Shown in pieces: positions 41,236-50,437 of a DNA stretch of 64,000 nucleotides. Made by a program: the position numbers and the translations under genes. Location of the stretch: NCBI RefSeq assembly GCF_900167095.1, contig NZ_FUXG01000001.1:124001-188000 (forward strand). Direction: 5' to 3'. The DNA comes from Oceanospirillum multiglobuliferum. GTDB taxonomy: Bacteria; Pseudomonadota; Gammaproteobacteria; Pseudomonadales; Halomonadaceae. Positions within the stretch are counted from its first letter, which is position 1. The number at the start of each line of letters is the position of its first letter. The notes beneath the pieces were generated by a model. The model ran no database searches. It was not told where the DNA came from and saw only the letters and a program-made list of their open reading frames with translations.

Positions 41236-41279
41236 TTTCACTTGCTCTCTCCACTTGACTAGATCTATAGCAAGTGAAA
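41236..41279. repeat. Inverted repeat upstream of serC
   Basis: TTTCACTTGCT (41236-41246) is repeated in inverted form as AGCAAGTGAAA (41269-41279) with a 22-bp spacer. The spacer holds a partial third copy (CCACTTGAC). It lies just downstream of the gyrA terminator and 120-163 bases upstream of the serC ATG. It looks like a paired operator or a long RNA hairpin; the factor is unknown. Confidence 0.6.
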
Positions 41280-41304
41280 CAAAACAGGGGCCTAAGCCCC
41301 TGTT
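41277..41304 (-). terminator. Rho-independent terminator of gyrA
   Basis: A 9-bp perfect stem (AACAGGGGC/GCCCCTGTT) with a 4-base loop lies at 41283-41304, followed on the minus strand by TTGTTT. It begins 3 bases after the gyrA stop codon. Confidence 0.82.
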
Positions 41305-41307
41305 GTT

Positions 41308-44031
41308 TTATGCCTCGTCGGAGGCTGGTGTTTGGCTATCTGTCGGCTGTTCAGGCGCTTGTACTTCGGTTTCTACCGAAGCATCATTCTGCGCCTCATC
41401 AGACAAATCGTCTACACCTTCGGGTTCATTCACTTGCACTACAGTGACCAAGCGTTCTTCATCAGACAAACGAATCAAGGTAACACCTTGAGTGTTCCGG
41501 CCTGAAATCGAAACTTCGCTGACTCGAGTACGCACCAATGTACCTTGGTCGGTAATCAGCATCATTTCATCAGCGCTAGACACTTGAATTGCCGCAACAA
41601 GCTGACCGTTACGCTCGCTGGTTTGCATGGCGATTACGCCCTGACCACCACGTCCGTATACAGGGAAAGCTTCTAGGCGAGTACGTTTACCGTAGCCGTT
41701 TTCTGATGCCGTCAGAATATAGATCTCTTGATCTTCTAGCACCGCTGATTCGCCGTCAATAGCGTCAACGGCCTCTACAACTTGCTCCTCATCCTCTGAG
41801 GCAATCACGTTGGTTTGAGGAATAATCAAAGAGATCACCTGAGCGCCCTCAGGTAAACGCATACCGCGTACACCACGAGCGGTACGACCCATTGCGCGCA
41901 CATCGTTTTCATCAAAGCGAATCATCTTTCCGGCGCTGCTTAATAGCATCACATGCTGAGTACCATTGGTAATCGCAGCACCAATCAAACGGTCACCCTC
42001 TTCAATATCCAGTGCAATCAAACCGCTGCTACGTGGACGAGAGAACTGACTTAAAGCGGTTTTCTTCACTGTGCCTTTGGCGGTTGCCATAAAGACATAG
42101 TGATCCTCTTGATATTCACGTACAGGTAAAATTGCACTGATCTGCTCGCCTTCATCTAACGGTAGCAAGTTCACCATTGGACGACCGCGAGAGCCACGAC
42201 CCGCTTGCGGCAGCTCGTAAACTTTTAGCCAGTACACTTTACCTTTGTTGCTGAACAGCAGCACCGTGTCATGGGTTGAAGTCACCAATAAGTGTTCAAC
42301 CACATCTTCATCTTTTACTGCGGTAGCAGATTTACCACGACCACCACGACGCTGAGCACGGTAATCACTGAGTGGCTGCGCTTTGGCATAACCAGTACGA
42401 GAAATGGTCACCACCATATCTTCTTCGGTGATCAGATCTTCCATCGTCAGATCAAGTTGGCTGCTGATGATCTCGGTGCGACGAGGCTCGCCATACTGAT
42501 CTCGAATCGCCACCATCTCTTCACGAATCACCTGTAGCAACTTCTCAGAATCAGCCAGAATACTGCCCAACTCTGCAATTTTACCCAGAATTTCCTGATA
42601 TTCGTTCAGTAGTTTTTCATGCTCAAGACCTGTTAGGCGATGCAGGCGTAACTCAAGAATGGCTTGTGCTTGGGCAGGGGATAGATAATAGCTGTCATCA
42701 CGTAAGCCAAACTCGGCCTCTAACTCATCAGGACGGCAAGAATCTGCACCTGCGCGCTCCAACATCGCAATCACATTGCCCGGCGTCCAAGGATTCGCTA
42801 ACAGCTTCTCTTTTGCTTCAGCAGCTGATGGAGAGGTACGAATCAACTCAATGACAGGGTCAATATTAGCCAACGCAATGGCCAAACCTTCTAACAGGTG
42901 ACCACGCTCACGGGCTTTACGTAACTCATAAACAGTGCGACGAGTGACGACTTCGCGACGGTGACGCAGGAAAGCCTCAATCAGTTGCTTTAGGTTCATC
43001 ACCTTCGGCTGACCATTTTCCAGTGCCACAATGTTGATACCGAAAACGTTTTGCAACTGAGTTTGTGCAAATAGGTTATTAACAACCACTTCACCAGACT
43101 CACCACGCTTCAGCTCAATCACAACCCGCAAGCCATCTTTATCTGACTCATCGCGTAGCTCTGAGATACCTTCGATCTTCTTCTCTTTTACCAACTCAGC
43201 GATACGCTCAATCACGCGCGCTTTGTTCAGTTGATAAGGGATCTCATGGATGATGATGGTTTCACGATTGGTTTTGTCATCACGTTCAATGGTATGACGA
43301 GCACGCACATAAATGCGACCACGACCTGTACGGTATGCCTGTAGAATACCTGCACGGCCATTGATAATCGCAGCCGTTGGAAAATCTGGCCCTGGAATAA
43401 ATTCCATCAGATCATCAACACTGAGATCGGGATCATCCAAAAGCGCTAAGCAACCATTGATTACCTCCGCCAAATTGTGCGGCGGAATATTGGTTGCCAT
43501 ACCCACAGCAATACCCGAAGAACCGTTGACCAATAGATTAGGTACACGGGTCGGTAGTACTTCAGGAATGCGCTCGCTACCGTCGTAGTTGTCTACAAAA
43601 TCGACGGTTTCTTTGTCTAGGTCAGCCAACATTTCATGAGAGATGCGAGCCATACGCACTTCGGTATAACGCATCGCCGCCGCATTATCGCCGTCAATCG
43701 AACCAAAGTTACCTTGACCATCGACCAACATATGACGCATCGAAAAAGGCTGTGCCATACGTACAATGGTGTCGTAAACCGCACTGTCACCATGAGGGTG
43801 ATATTTACCGATTACGTCACCCACCACACGGGCAGATTTTTTATAGGCTTTATTCCAATCATTGCCTAATTCGTGCATCGCAAATAACACACGACGGTGT
43901 ACCGGTTTAAGACCATCACGTACATCAGGCAACGCGCGCCCGACAATTACGCTCATGGCATAGTCTAAATACGACTGTTTTAACTCGTCTTCGATATTGA
44001 CCGGCAGAATCTCTTTAGCAAATTCACCCAT
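41308..44031 (-). CDS. gyrA: DNA gyrase subunit A
   Basis: GyrA is the DNA-breaking subunit of gyrase. It has 907 residues (E. coli 875). The catalytic tyrosine is Y122 in [10 protein letters not shown]. The quinolone-resistance region has S83 and D87 ([12 protein letters not shown]), the sensitive wild-type pattern. The GyrA box reads QRRGGRG, near residue 560. The C-terminal pinwheel carries an acidic insertion of nearly 30 residues before [16 protein letters not shown], relative to E. coli as I remember it, and a long acidic Ser/Glu-rich tail. serC-pheA follow downstream, as in Pseudomonas. Confidence 0.98.
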   Translation of the reverse strand: MGEFAKEILPVNIEDELKQSYLDYAMSVIVGRALPDVRDGLKPVHRRVLFAMHELGNDWNKAYKKSARVVGDVIGKYHPHGDSAVYDTIVRMAQPFSMRHMLVDGQGNFGSIDGDNAAAMRYTEVRMARISHEMLADLDKETVDFVDNYDGSERIPEVLPTRVPNLLVNGSSGIAVGMATNIPPHNLAEVINGCLALLDDPDLSVDDLMEFIPGPDFPTAAIINGRAGILQAYRTGRGRIYVRARHTIERDDKTNRETIIIHEIPYQLNKARVIERIAELVKEKKIEGISELRDESDKDGLRVVIELKRGESGEVVVNNLFAQTQLQNVFGINIVALENGQPKVMNLKQLIEAFLRHRREVVTRRTVYELRKARERGHLLEGLAIALANIDPVIELIRTSPSAAEAKEKLLANPWTPGNVIAMLERAGADSCRPDELEAEFGLRDDSYYLSPAQAQAILELRLHRLTGLEHEKLLNEYQEILGKIAELGSILADSEKLLQVIREEMVAIRDQYGEPRRTEIISSQLDLTMEDLITEEDMVVTISRTGYAKAQPLSDYRAQRRGGRGKSATAVKDEDVVEHLLVTSTHDTVLLFSNKGKVYWLKVYELPQAGRGSRGRPMVNLLPLDEGEQISAILPVREYQEDHYVFMATAKGTVKKTALSQFSRPRSSGLIALDIEEGDRLIGAAITNGTQHVMLLSSAGKMIRFDENDVRAMGRTARGVRGMRLPEGAQVISLIIPQTNVIASEDEEQVVEAVDAIDGESAVLEDQEIYILTASENGYGKRTRLEAFPVYGRGGQGVIAMQTSERNGQLVAAIQVSSADEMMLITDQGTLVRTRVSEVSISGRNTQGVTLIRLSDEERLVTVVQVNEPEGVDDLSDEAQNDASVETEVQAPEQPTDSQTPASDEA

Positions 44032-44119
44032 GAGTATCCGAATCCTTTATCGCCAACACTTTGGTCGCAGCGGCAGCTTATTAACAGCACTGCAACGCTT
44101 CGTTTGTAAAATTCGCTGG

Positions 44120-44148
44120 ATTATACCCTTTTTTGTGCTCCATATCAG
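44120..44148 (-). promoter_or_regulatory. Sigma-70 promoter of gyrA
   Basis: On the minus strand CTGATA (44148-44143), a 17-bp spacer and a perfect TATAAT (44125-44120) lie about 89 bases upstream of the gyrA ATG. The rest of the gap to the chemoreceptor gene (44149-44309) holds two small inverted repeats: TTAACGC/GCGTTAA (44219-44244) and CTTGTTTT/AAAACAAG (44253-44271). Confidence 0.6.
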
Positions 44149-44309
44149 CTATTTAGCGTTCTGAGGCTTTCTGAGACGAAGACAACGTAATGGTAAAGAT
44201 TCTAGGGTGGGTGGGAGTTTAACGCAGAGGGCGAATAGCGTTAATATTCACCCTTGTTTTGACAAAACAAGCAGTTCAATAGGTTATACGCCTATCTATT
44301 CTTTGATCA

Positions 44310-46295
44310 TCATAGCAGTAGTTCTTTTTTATTACGCGACACACCCAGTGCGCTCGAAATCCACAATACTTTCTCGTGTACCTCAGTCTGAACTGACAGA
44401 ATTACATCTTCTGCTTGACGGGCTTGCTGCTCCATTTCCTCCATTGAGCAGATAAAGACCTCAACTTGCGCCACTTGGCTACGTGCTACAGCTGCACCTT
44501 GATGGGCAAAGCTTGCAGCTTTATCAGAGTGCCCCTGTACGACCTGTGACATTTCCAACAAATAAGTTGCTGCTGTTTTTTGTTCTTCAGCAGCAACTGA
44601 AATTTCTGCCATATTGGTTTTTAAGCCTGTGGAGGCTCTTTTTAGCTGATCCAAAATCAAGCCAATTTTAGAAACTGAACTTTGAGTTTCCATTGAAAGG
44701 TTGCGTACTTCATCCGCAACAACGGCAAAGCCCCGTCCATGTTCTCCGGCTCGCGCTGACTCAATCGCAGCATTAAGAGCCAACAGGTTAGTTTGATCCG
44801 AGATACCACTGATCACATCTAAAATGCTGGTCACTTCATCTACGGCACTGACCAGTTGATCTAAAGAGTTACGCCCTTGGGCAAGCGTCTCAATTGTTTG
44901 CTGACTGGCAATCTCAACATTACGCGCACTCTTTTGACTATCTACCATAAAGCTTGCGGTTTCACGGGCAAAATTCTCTACCTGTGTTGAACTGGCATTA
45001 ACATCTTTTGCCAGACGCGTCAGTTCATTAGTAAAACTGTGAGACTTGGAGACATAATTACGAGTTTCGTTGGCCGTCTTACTGATAGTGTCGATATCTG
45101 ATAGTACCACTTCTAATGAATCAGTAATTTGGCCCAGCTGTTGAGTTTTTTCTTGCTGTTGGAGCTGCATTTTTTCAATCAGATGATTGAAATTAATAGC
45201 GATAGCACCCGTTTCACTTTCGGGGCTACGCACGGGAATTAACTTCATTTCACCACTGCTGACTAAGCGATTAATTGCAGCAGAAAGCTCATTTAAGCCT
45301 TTTAATACCACTCGACTTTGAAACAGATGCAAGACAAAGGCAACGGCGACAATTAATGCCACGTAGCAGATAAAGATAAAGCGAACCTGCTCGTCTAGCT
45401 CCGCACGGTGCTGAATAATGGCATCTTGCCCATCGGCGATGCGAATCTCTAACTGATCAATCAAACCATTCACGGCTTTACGACTGGTAACACCTAATTC
45501 AATATTGTTTAAGGTGCTTTCTAGCTCTGACGGATAGCGACGTACCAAGCTTTGCAAAGCAGAGATTAAATCATCCCCCTTATCAACTTTGGGCTGCCCT
45601 TCTGATTGTTCATCTCCCCAGCCCATCAAAGCCTGCATATCATCTTCTTCTTGCTCGACATAAATGCCAAGCCTTGGTAACAGTTGCAGACTCTTTACAT
45701 TAGTACCCAGTTGATTCACACGCTCAAGTAAAGAGCTACGATAAGATGCATTACCTGTATCTGCAAACTGCTCGCGTAAGCTTTTCACCCTAACAAGACC
45801 AAGCGCCAGCTCATGCAGTTGTTGTTGATAACGCTGGGCTACAGCATTATTCACAACAGCACCTTCGATACTGTAGTCATAAAGGCTGTCGATACTGTCT
45901 GCGATCTCTTTTTCAGCTTGTATCAGTAAGCCTTTCTGATTGCCCGCAAGCTTGCCTGCACCACGAAACTGTCCTGTCAAACCTTGTTCTAGCGCTTTCA
46001 ATGAGGGCTGTATTGAGGCCGAAACCTGTGAAGGTAATAGCGGCAAGCGCTGCTCAGCCAGTTGTTTTAATTGCTGCTCAGCCCGATTTAACTCGACGGC
46101 ATCGCCTGTTGATAAATAGTTTTGTACTGTTTTACGCAGATCAATAGACACTTCTTCTTTTAGTACTGCATATTCTTGAGTGGCTGTAAACGCGCTATTT
46201 AACCGCTTCAACCCCCAAAGCAAGGTTGCGGCTAAAGAGATCGCAATAAGTACAAGAACTACTGAGGTTGCACGGGTTACCGTCGCAATTTTCAT
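44310..46295 (-). CDS. Methyl-accepting chemotaxis protein with large helical periplasmic domain
   Basis: This is a 661-residue chemoreceptor. TM1 is at about 11-29 and TM2 at about 306-325. The periplasmic part (about 33-304) is unusually long and almost wholly helical, the size expected for a two-module helical-bundle (HBM-like) domain. Between its halves is an acidic segment with [16 protein letters not shown] (residues 215-230). HAMP follows TM2. The signalling tip is [19 protein letters not shown]. No CheR pentapeptide is seen. A three-half-site Pho box upstream suggests PhoB control, so phosphate-starvation chemotaxis, as with P. aeruginosa CtpL, is a reasonable but untested role. Confidence 0.93.
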   Translation of the reverse strand: MKIATVTRATSVVLVLIAISLAATLLWGLKRLNSAFTATQEYAVLKEEVSIDLRKTVQNYLSTGDAVELNRAEQQLKQLAEQRLPLLPSQVSASIQPSLKALEQGLTGQFRGAGKLAGNQKGLLIQAEKEIADSIDSLYDYSIEGAVVNNAVAQRYQQQLHELALGLVRVKSLREQFADTGNASYRSSLLERVNQLGTNVKSLQLLPRLGIYVEQEEDDMQALMGWGDEQSEGQPKVDKGDDLISALQSLVRRYPSELESTLNNIELGVTSRKAVNGLIDQLEIRIADGQDAIIQHRAELDEQVRFIFICYVALIVAVAFVLHLFQSRVVLKGLNELSAAINRLVSSGEMKLIPVRSPESETGAIAINFNHLIEKMQLQQQEKTQQLGQITDSLEVVLSDIDTISKTANETRNYVSKSHSFTNELTRLAKDVNASSTQVENFARETASFMVDSQKSARNVEIASQQTIETLAQGRNSLDQLVSAVDEVTSILDVISGISDQTNLLALNAAIESARAGEHGRGFAVVADEVRNLSMETQSSVSKIGLILDQLKRASTGLKTNMAEISVAAEEQKTAATYLLEMSQVVQGHSDKAASFAHQGAAVARSQVAQVEVFICSMEEMEQQARQAEDVILSVQTEVHEKVLWISSALGVSRNKKELLL

Positions 46296-46389
46296 ATAAT
46301 GGTCAGCCTTTCCTATATGGAGAGATCACTGCTTTAACCTGTTAATAGGCACAAGCTAATCGCATCTAAATAAGGCAACCTTGCCAAAC

Positions 46390-46422
46390 TAAAATGACAC
46401 TTAGCTGACAGTTTTATGACAG
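46390..46422 (-). promoter_or_regulatory. Pho box: three tandem PhoB-type half-sites
   Basis: Read on the minus strand there are three contiguous 11-bp units: CTGTCATAAAA (46422-46412), CTGTCAGCTAA (46411-46401) and GTGTCATTTTA (46400-46390). The first unit plus the start of the second gives CTGTCATAAAACTGTCA, an almost exact match to the enteric Pho box (CTGTCATAAATCTGTCA). The repeats point toward the chemoreceptor gene, whose ATG is 95 bases downstream. A weak -10 candidate, TTTAGT, overlaps the end of the array on the same strand. Confidence 0.7.
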
Positions 46423-46512
46423 TTGCATTTCAATACACTAACCTTACAGCTCAAAGCCTCACCAAATCTATGTGGAAGCTTGATCTCAACTTTGTTACAA
46501 ACCGTAACCAGC

Positions 46513-46541
46513 GTGACATTTACGGCACTTCCTTAGATAAT
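46513..46541 (+). promoter_or_regulatory. Sigma-70 promoter of rdgC
   Basis: GTGACA (46513-46518), a 17-bp spacer and GATAAT (46536-46541) are each a 5/6 match to consensus. Transcription would start near 46548, which leaves a short leader before the ATG at 46573 and almost none before the ATG at 46555. Confidence 0.6.
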
Positions 46542-46572
46542 ATCGCTCCAATTTATGACGGATAGACAATCA

Positions 46573-47493
46573 ATGTGGTTCAAAAACCTACAACTGTTTC
46601 AGTTCAGCAAACCCATCACCATTGATATGGCTCAGCTAGAGGGGCAGCTACAGGCGTTTCAATTTGAACCATGCAAAAGCATTGAGACTTATCGTGCAGG
46701 CTGGAGTTTACCCACCCCTAATGCAATGACGCTTTACCACAGTAGTCATCACAATATTTTGCTCTGTATGCGTCGACAAGAAAAAGTAATTCCCGCTGCT
46801 GTAGTCAATGAAGCTCTAAAAGAACGCATCGCCGCAATTGAGTTAAAGGAACAGCGCAAGGTAGGTAGAAAAGAAAAGCTAACATTAAAGGAAGAGCTGC
46901 TATCTGAACTGACACCCCGTGCATTTGTGCGCTCTAGTTACACTTGGGGTTATATTGATTTAACTCAACAGCGTATTTTGATTGACGCTGTCAGCAGTAA
47001 AAAAGCAGAAGAATTTTTGGACCTGCTACGCCAAACTTTAGGCTCACTCCCTGTTATTCCTATTAACACTCAGCTAAGCCCCGCGCATGTGATGACACAA
47101 TGGCTAGGCAACACACACAAAAGACCTATTGGTTTGCTTTTAGATGGTCAATGTGAACTGCGCAGTGATTTAGAGGAAGGTAGTGTAATTCGTTGTAAAC
47201 AGCCTGATTTAGATGCAGATGAGGTTGTGGCGCATATTGAAACGGGCAAGCAGGTTGTAAAACTTGCGATCAATTGGCAAGAGCGTGTGCAGTGCATTTT
47301 ACAGGAGGACCTGTGTATCAAACGCCTACGTTTCGGTGATGATATATTAGATGAGGCGCGGGATAGTTATGTAGATGAAGACCCCATAACGCAACTAGAT
47401 GCAGACTTTGCTTTAATGAGTTTAGAACTACAGCGCTTCACTGACCATTTGATTGAGTGGTTAGGTGGCGTTGCAGAATTAGGTCAGTCCTAA
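46573..47493 (+). CDS. rdgC: Recombination-associated protein RdgC
   Basis: RdgC is a ring-forming, non-specific DNA-binding protein that restrains RecA-mediated exchange. It has 306 residues from the ATG at 46573, which gives the family start MWFKNLQLFQFS. An in-frame ATG six codons earlier is too close to the predicted transcription start. Family segments include LTPRAFVRSSYTWGYIDL near residue 115, KPITIDMAQLEGQLQAFQF at the start and RFGDDILDEARDS near residue 253. It is a single gene with its own promoter. Confidence 0.94.
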   Translation: MWFKNLQLFQFSKPITIDMAQLEGQLQAFQFEPCKSIETYRAGWSLPTPNAMTLYHSSHHNILLCMRRQEKVIPAAVVNEALKERIAAIELKEQRKVGRKEKLTLKEELLSELTPRAFVRSSYTWGYIDLTQQRILIDAVSSKKAEEFLDLLRQTLGSLPVIPINTQLSPAHVMTQWLGNTHKRPIGLLLDGQCELRSDLEEGSVIRCKQPDLDADEVVAHIETGKQVVKLAINWQERVQCILQEDLCIKRLRFGDDILDEARDSYVDEDPITQLDADFALMSLELQRFTDHLIEWLGGVAELGQS

Positions 47494-47565
47494 GCACTGA
47501 CAAGGGTAAACACTTACCTCCCCTTAATAATAAACACTCGCTTTCATAACGGACATTAGCACAAC

Positions 47566-48723
47566 ATGAATACATCGGCGCCCGACCCGTTTCAGGATAT
47601 TCGCCCCTACCACGATCAAGAAGCACCAGAGGTGATTCAACGTATCATCACCCATCCTGAGCTGATTGATGCGATTTGCAAATTCCGTTTTCCTCAGATC
47701 CACAATCTGATGGGCTTTATTTTACGCCCCTTGATTCGCCGTAAACTCCATGCTCAGTTCTCAAATATCAAAACAGTCAATGAGTTCCAAAGCCAAATTT
47801 CGTTCTACATGGCACGCATGATCAAAACTTCAACGGATGGTTTTACTGTATCAGGACTCGAAAACTTAGACTTCAGCAAGCCCTATCTTTTTGTCGCCAA
47901 CCACCGTGATATTGCGATGGACCCTGCGTTTGTTAACTACGCACTCTATCAAGCTGAGCAGGACACGGCCCGTATTGCCATTGGCGATAACTTGCTGCAA
48001 AAGCCTTATGTCAGTGACCTAATGCGTCTGAACAAAAGTTTTATTGTAAAGCGTTCCGCTAAAGGCGTGCGTGAGATGATGAAGGCTCTGACCGAACTGT
48101 CTGCCTATATCAATTACTCTCTGCTAGAAGAGCAACGCTCTATTTGGATTGCTCAGAAAGAAGGACGTGCTAAAGATGGTATCGATTATACAGATCCAGC
48201 CATTATTAAAATGTTCTTTATGAGTCGAAAAAAGAAAAGCGAAGGCCCTAGCTTTTCAGAAGTTATGAACGAGCTAAACATTGTCCCCGTTTCAATTTCT
48301 TATGAATATGATCCTTGTGATGAGCTAAAAGCTAAAGAATTTCACACCATTGCAACAGAAGGCAGTTATAAGAAGCCAGCCTTTGAAGATATTAAAAGCA
48401 TCGTAAATGGCATCTCTGGTTATAAAGGCCGTGTTCACCTGCACTTTTCTGCTCCGTTATCCGGTCAACTAGAGAATGCAGATGAAGTAGCCCAGAAAAT
48501 TGATCAAAACATCTTAGATAACTACTGCTTTTACCCATCAAACTGGCTGGCATTAGAGCGTCTAGGAGGCTATGACAATCTGAGTGGTAAGCCTGAAATA
48601 ACAGCACAAGAGCGCAAAGTATTTGATGAACGTTTATCAGGCTACCCTGAGCATTATATCCCCTATATTTTAAGGATGTATGCAAACCCTATCCTGAACA
48701 GTCGAGGCTTGATTAATCGCTAG
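47566..48723 (+). CDS. PlsC-family acyltransferase
   Basis: This is a 1-acyl-sn-glycerol-3-phosphate acyltransferase-like protein of 385 residues. The catalytic NHx4D box is NHRDIAMD (residues 112-119), and a later conserved stretch IWIAQKEGRAKDG (about 194-206) binds the phosphate end of the substrate. It is longer than housekeeping PlsC (about 245), with an N-terminal extension of about 100 residues and a C-terminal part of about 150. No clear membrane helix is seen. It may be an accessory acyltransferase for phospholipid or another glycerolipid. The efflux gene follows 51 bases later. Confidence 0.82.
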   Translation: MNTSAPDPFQDIRPYHDQEAPEVIQRIITHPELIDAICKFRFPQIHNLMGFILRPLIRRKLHAQFSNIKTVNEFQSQISFYMARMIKTSTDGFTVSGLENLDFSKPYLFVANHRDIAMDPAFVNYALYQAEQDTARIAIGDNLLQKPYVSDLMRLNKSFIVKRSAKGVREMMKALTELSAYINYSLLEEQRSIWIAQKEGRAKDGIDYTDPAIIKMFFMSRKKKSEGPSFSEVMNELNIVPVSISYEYDPCDELKAKEFHTIATEGSYKKPAFEDIKSIVNGISGYKGRVHLHFSAPLSGQLENADEVAQKIDQNILDNYCFYPSNWLALERLGGYDNLSGKPEITAQERKVFDERLSGYPEHYIPYILRMYANPILNSRGLINR

Positions 48724-48774
48724 ACGCTGATCAGCCGAAATGAGTACCGTATCCCGAACAGTTAGAGGCATGAA

Positions 48775-49908
48775 ATGCATCAAGAGCAAGCAAGAGACGC
48801 GCATAAAGTTACTCTGATTGGTTCGTTACTGGATACCTTTCTAGGCATACTAAAAATCATCATTGGCTGGGCCAGCAACTCCCATGCATTGATCGCAGAC
48901 GGCATTCACTCTCTGTCAGACCTATTAACTGATATTTTAGTGATTGGCGTTACTCACTATGGCAGACAAGCACCTGACAAAGAGCACCCCTACGGTCATG
49001 CCCGTTATGAAACTATGGGCACGCTTATTCTAGGGAGTTTATTGATGGCGGTGGCAGGCGCTATCGCCTACGACAGCATGGTTCGATTATTCAAGCAAAA
49101 TGAACTTGCCACTCCCGGATTATGGGCAATTGCAATTACCGTATTATCCATTGCAGGTAAGGAATGGATTTTCCACTACACCATGCGTGTGGCGAAAAGA
49201 ATAAAATCAGACCTACTGATTGCCAATGCGTGGCACAGTCGAAGCGATGCACTGTCTTCAATTGTCGTCTTAGTCGGTATTGTAGGCACCATGATGGGAG
49301 TTCACTGGCTTGATCAAGCAGCCGCTTTGATAGTGGGGTTGATGGTGGCGCATATCGGTTGGGGCTTGGTGGCCAATAGCATGAAAGAGCTGGTCGACAC
49401 CGCGCTCCCCGTAGCAGAAACAGAGGCAATGCGTACACAAGCCTTAAGCGTGGAAGGGGTTCGTGATGTACACAGTTTACGTACCCGTAAAATGGGATCA
49501 CAGATCTTTTTAGATATTCATCTACAGGTAAACCCAAAGATCAGTGTATCTGAAGGCCATCAAATCGGTGTCAAGGTCGCCAAGCTCTTACGAGAGCAGC
49601 ATGAAGATGTGCAGGACATCACCTTCCATATTGATGCCGAAGACGATTCAGAACAGCACCTACCACCTTTAGAAGGACTACTACCTCTTCGCAAAGAGGT
49701 TGTACAACAACTAAAAGACTGCTGGCAAGATCAAAACTTTCAGTGGAGCGACAAGCAGTTAACGCTACACTATTTAAACAATCGTATTGATATTGACCTC
49801 TTTCTAACAGGGTCATTACCAGTAGAGATTGATGAGAACAGGCTAAAACAAATGTTGTCTAGCCAAGCATGGCTGGGGCAGCTGCGAATATGGCAGCAAA
49901 AATCTTAG
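48775..49908 (+). CDS. Cation diffusion facilitator family transporter
   Basis: This is an inner-membrane divalent-metal/proton antiporter of 377 residues with six predicted helices in the first 210. The metal site is H45xxxD49 in TM2 (HSLSD) and H154xxxD158 in TM5 (HSRSD); E. coli FieF has DxxxD in TM2. The H-D/H-D pattern is typical of zinc-type members, so Zn2+ is a better guess than Fe2+. A cytoplasmic ferredoxin-like domain lies at about 205-285. A further 80 residues follow, with LTLHYLNNRIDIDLFLTGSLP, which resembles a second beta-alpha-beta domain. No metal regulator is next to it. Confidence 0.9.
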   Translation: MHQEQARDAHKVTLIGSLLDTFLGILKIIIGWASNSHALIADGIHSLSDLLTDILVIGVTHYGRQAPDKEHPYGHARYETMGTLILGSLLMAVAGAIAYDSMVRLFKQNELATPGLWAIAITVLSIAGKEWIFHYTMRVAKRIKSDLLIANAWHSRSDALSSIVVLVGIVGTMMGVHWLDQAAALIVGLMVAHIGWGLVANSMKELVDTALPVAETEAMRTQALSVEGVRDVHSLRTRKMGSQIFLDIHLQVNPKISVSEGHQIGVKVAKLLREQHEDVQDITFHIDAEDDSEQHLPPLEGLLPLRKEVVQQLKDCWQDQNFQWSDKQLTLHYLNNRIDIDLFLTGSLPVEIDENRLKQMLSSQAWLGQLRIWQQKS

Positions 49909-50089
49909 CCGAACATTAAAACAGCTACTTAAAGCGTTGAGCAACTTATATAATTTGAACACAGAGTATTTCTTTATTCAGCCAAGCTCTGATACCTTAA
50001 ACAGAGATATTCGAGCTTCAACTATTTGTAACCGACTGGGTTCTGACATAACAAAAAGAGACCGGTAGTGAATCCCAAAAGGAGTCTAC

Positions 50090-50365
50090 ATGAGCAGCGC
50101 AAACGAAATTAACAAAGGCCGTGTCATTAATGAGCTACGCCAATTTATTAAAAAGCTACTGCAAGATCCAAGCATTGTACCTACATCGTTAGAGGTTGCT
50201 CGCGCGCACAGCGGCCAGCCTAACTCAGCAGAAGTGATTGCACGTGAAATTAGCAGCCTAACCAGTGTAAAAATCCCTGACGATATCGCAGATTTTTCTG
50301 ATGCAGATCGCTTGTACCTTGAAGTATTGAAAGAAGTCATTGATGAAGAGCAAGCGATGTACTAA
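50090..50365 (+). CDS. Hypothetical small acidic helical protein
   Basis: I do not recognise this 91-residue protein. It has a strong ribosome site (AAAAGGAG, 7 bases before ATG) and its own terminator, so it is probably well expressed. The sequence is soluble: a basic helix ELRQFIKKLLQ near the N-terminus, a Ser/Pro linker, and an acidic helical C-terminus with RLYLEVLKEVIDEEQAMY. No Cys or signal peptide. The 181 bases upstream include TATAAT at 49949-49954, but no good -35 partner, so the promoter is uncertain. The stop codon is TAA at 50363. Confidence 0.75.
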   Translation: MSSANEINKGRVINELRQFIKKLLQDPSIVPTSLEVARAHSGQPNSAEVIAREISSLTSVKIPDDIADFSDADRLYLEVLKEVIDEEQAMY

Positions 50366-50380
50366 TCCATATCGCCTAAG

Positions 50381-50417
50381 ACGCAAAAAGCCCGCATTGA
50401 AAGCGGGCTTTTTGCGT
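50381..50417. terminator. Bidirectional terminator
   Basis: A 15-bp perfect stem (ACGCAAAAAGCCCGC/GCGGGCTTTTTGCGT) with a 7-base loop separates two convergent genes. The A and T runs inside the stem let it work on both strands. Confidence 0.88.
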
Positions 50418-50437
50418 TACACATCAACAATAATATA

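Noticed and set aside
40898-41491. 197-codon plus-strand frame across the serC start, intergenic region and gyrA end
   Set aside because: It crosses two known genes and a terminator on the opposite strand, and the product has no coherent domain.
46405-46422. Pho box read as a regulator of rdgC
   Set aside because: The half-sites are oriented toward the chemoreceptor and lie about 90 bp upstream of a good sigma-70 promoter for rdgC, too far for standard PhoB activation.
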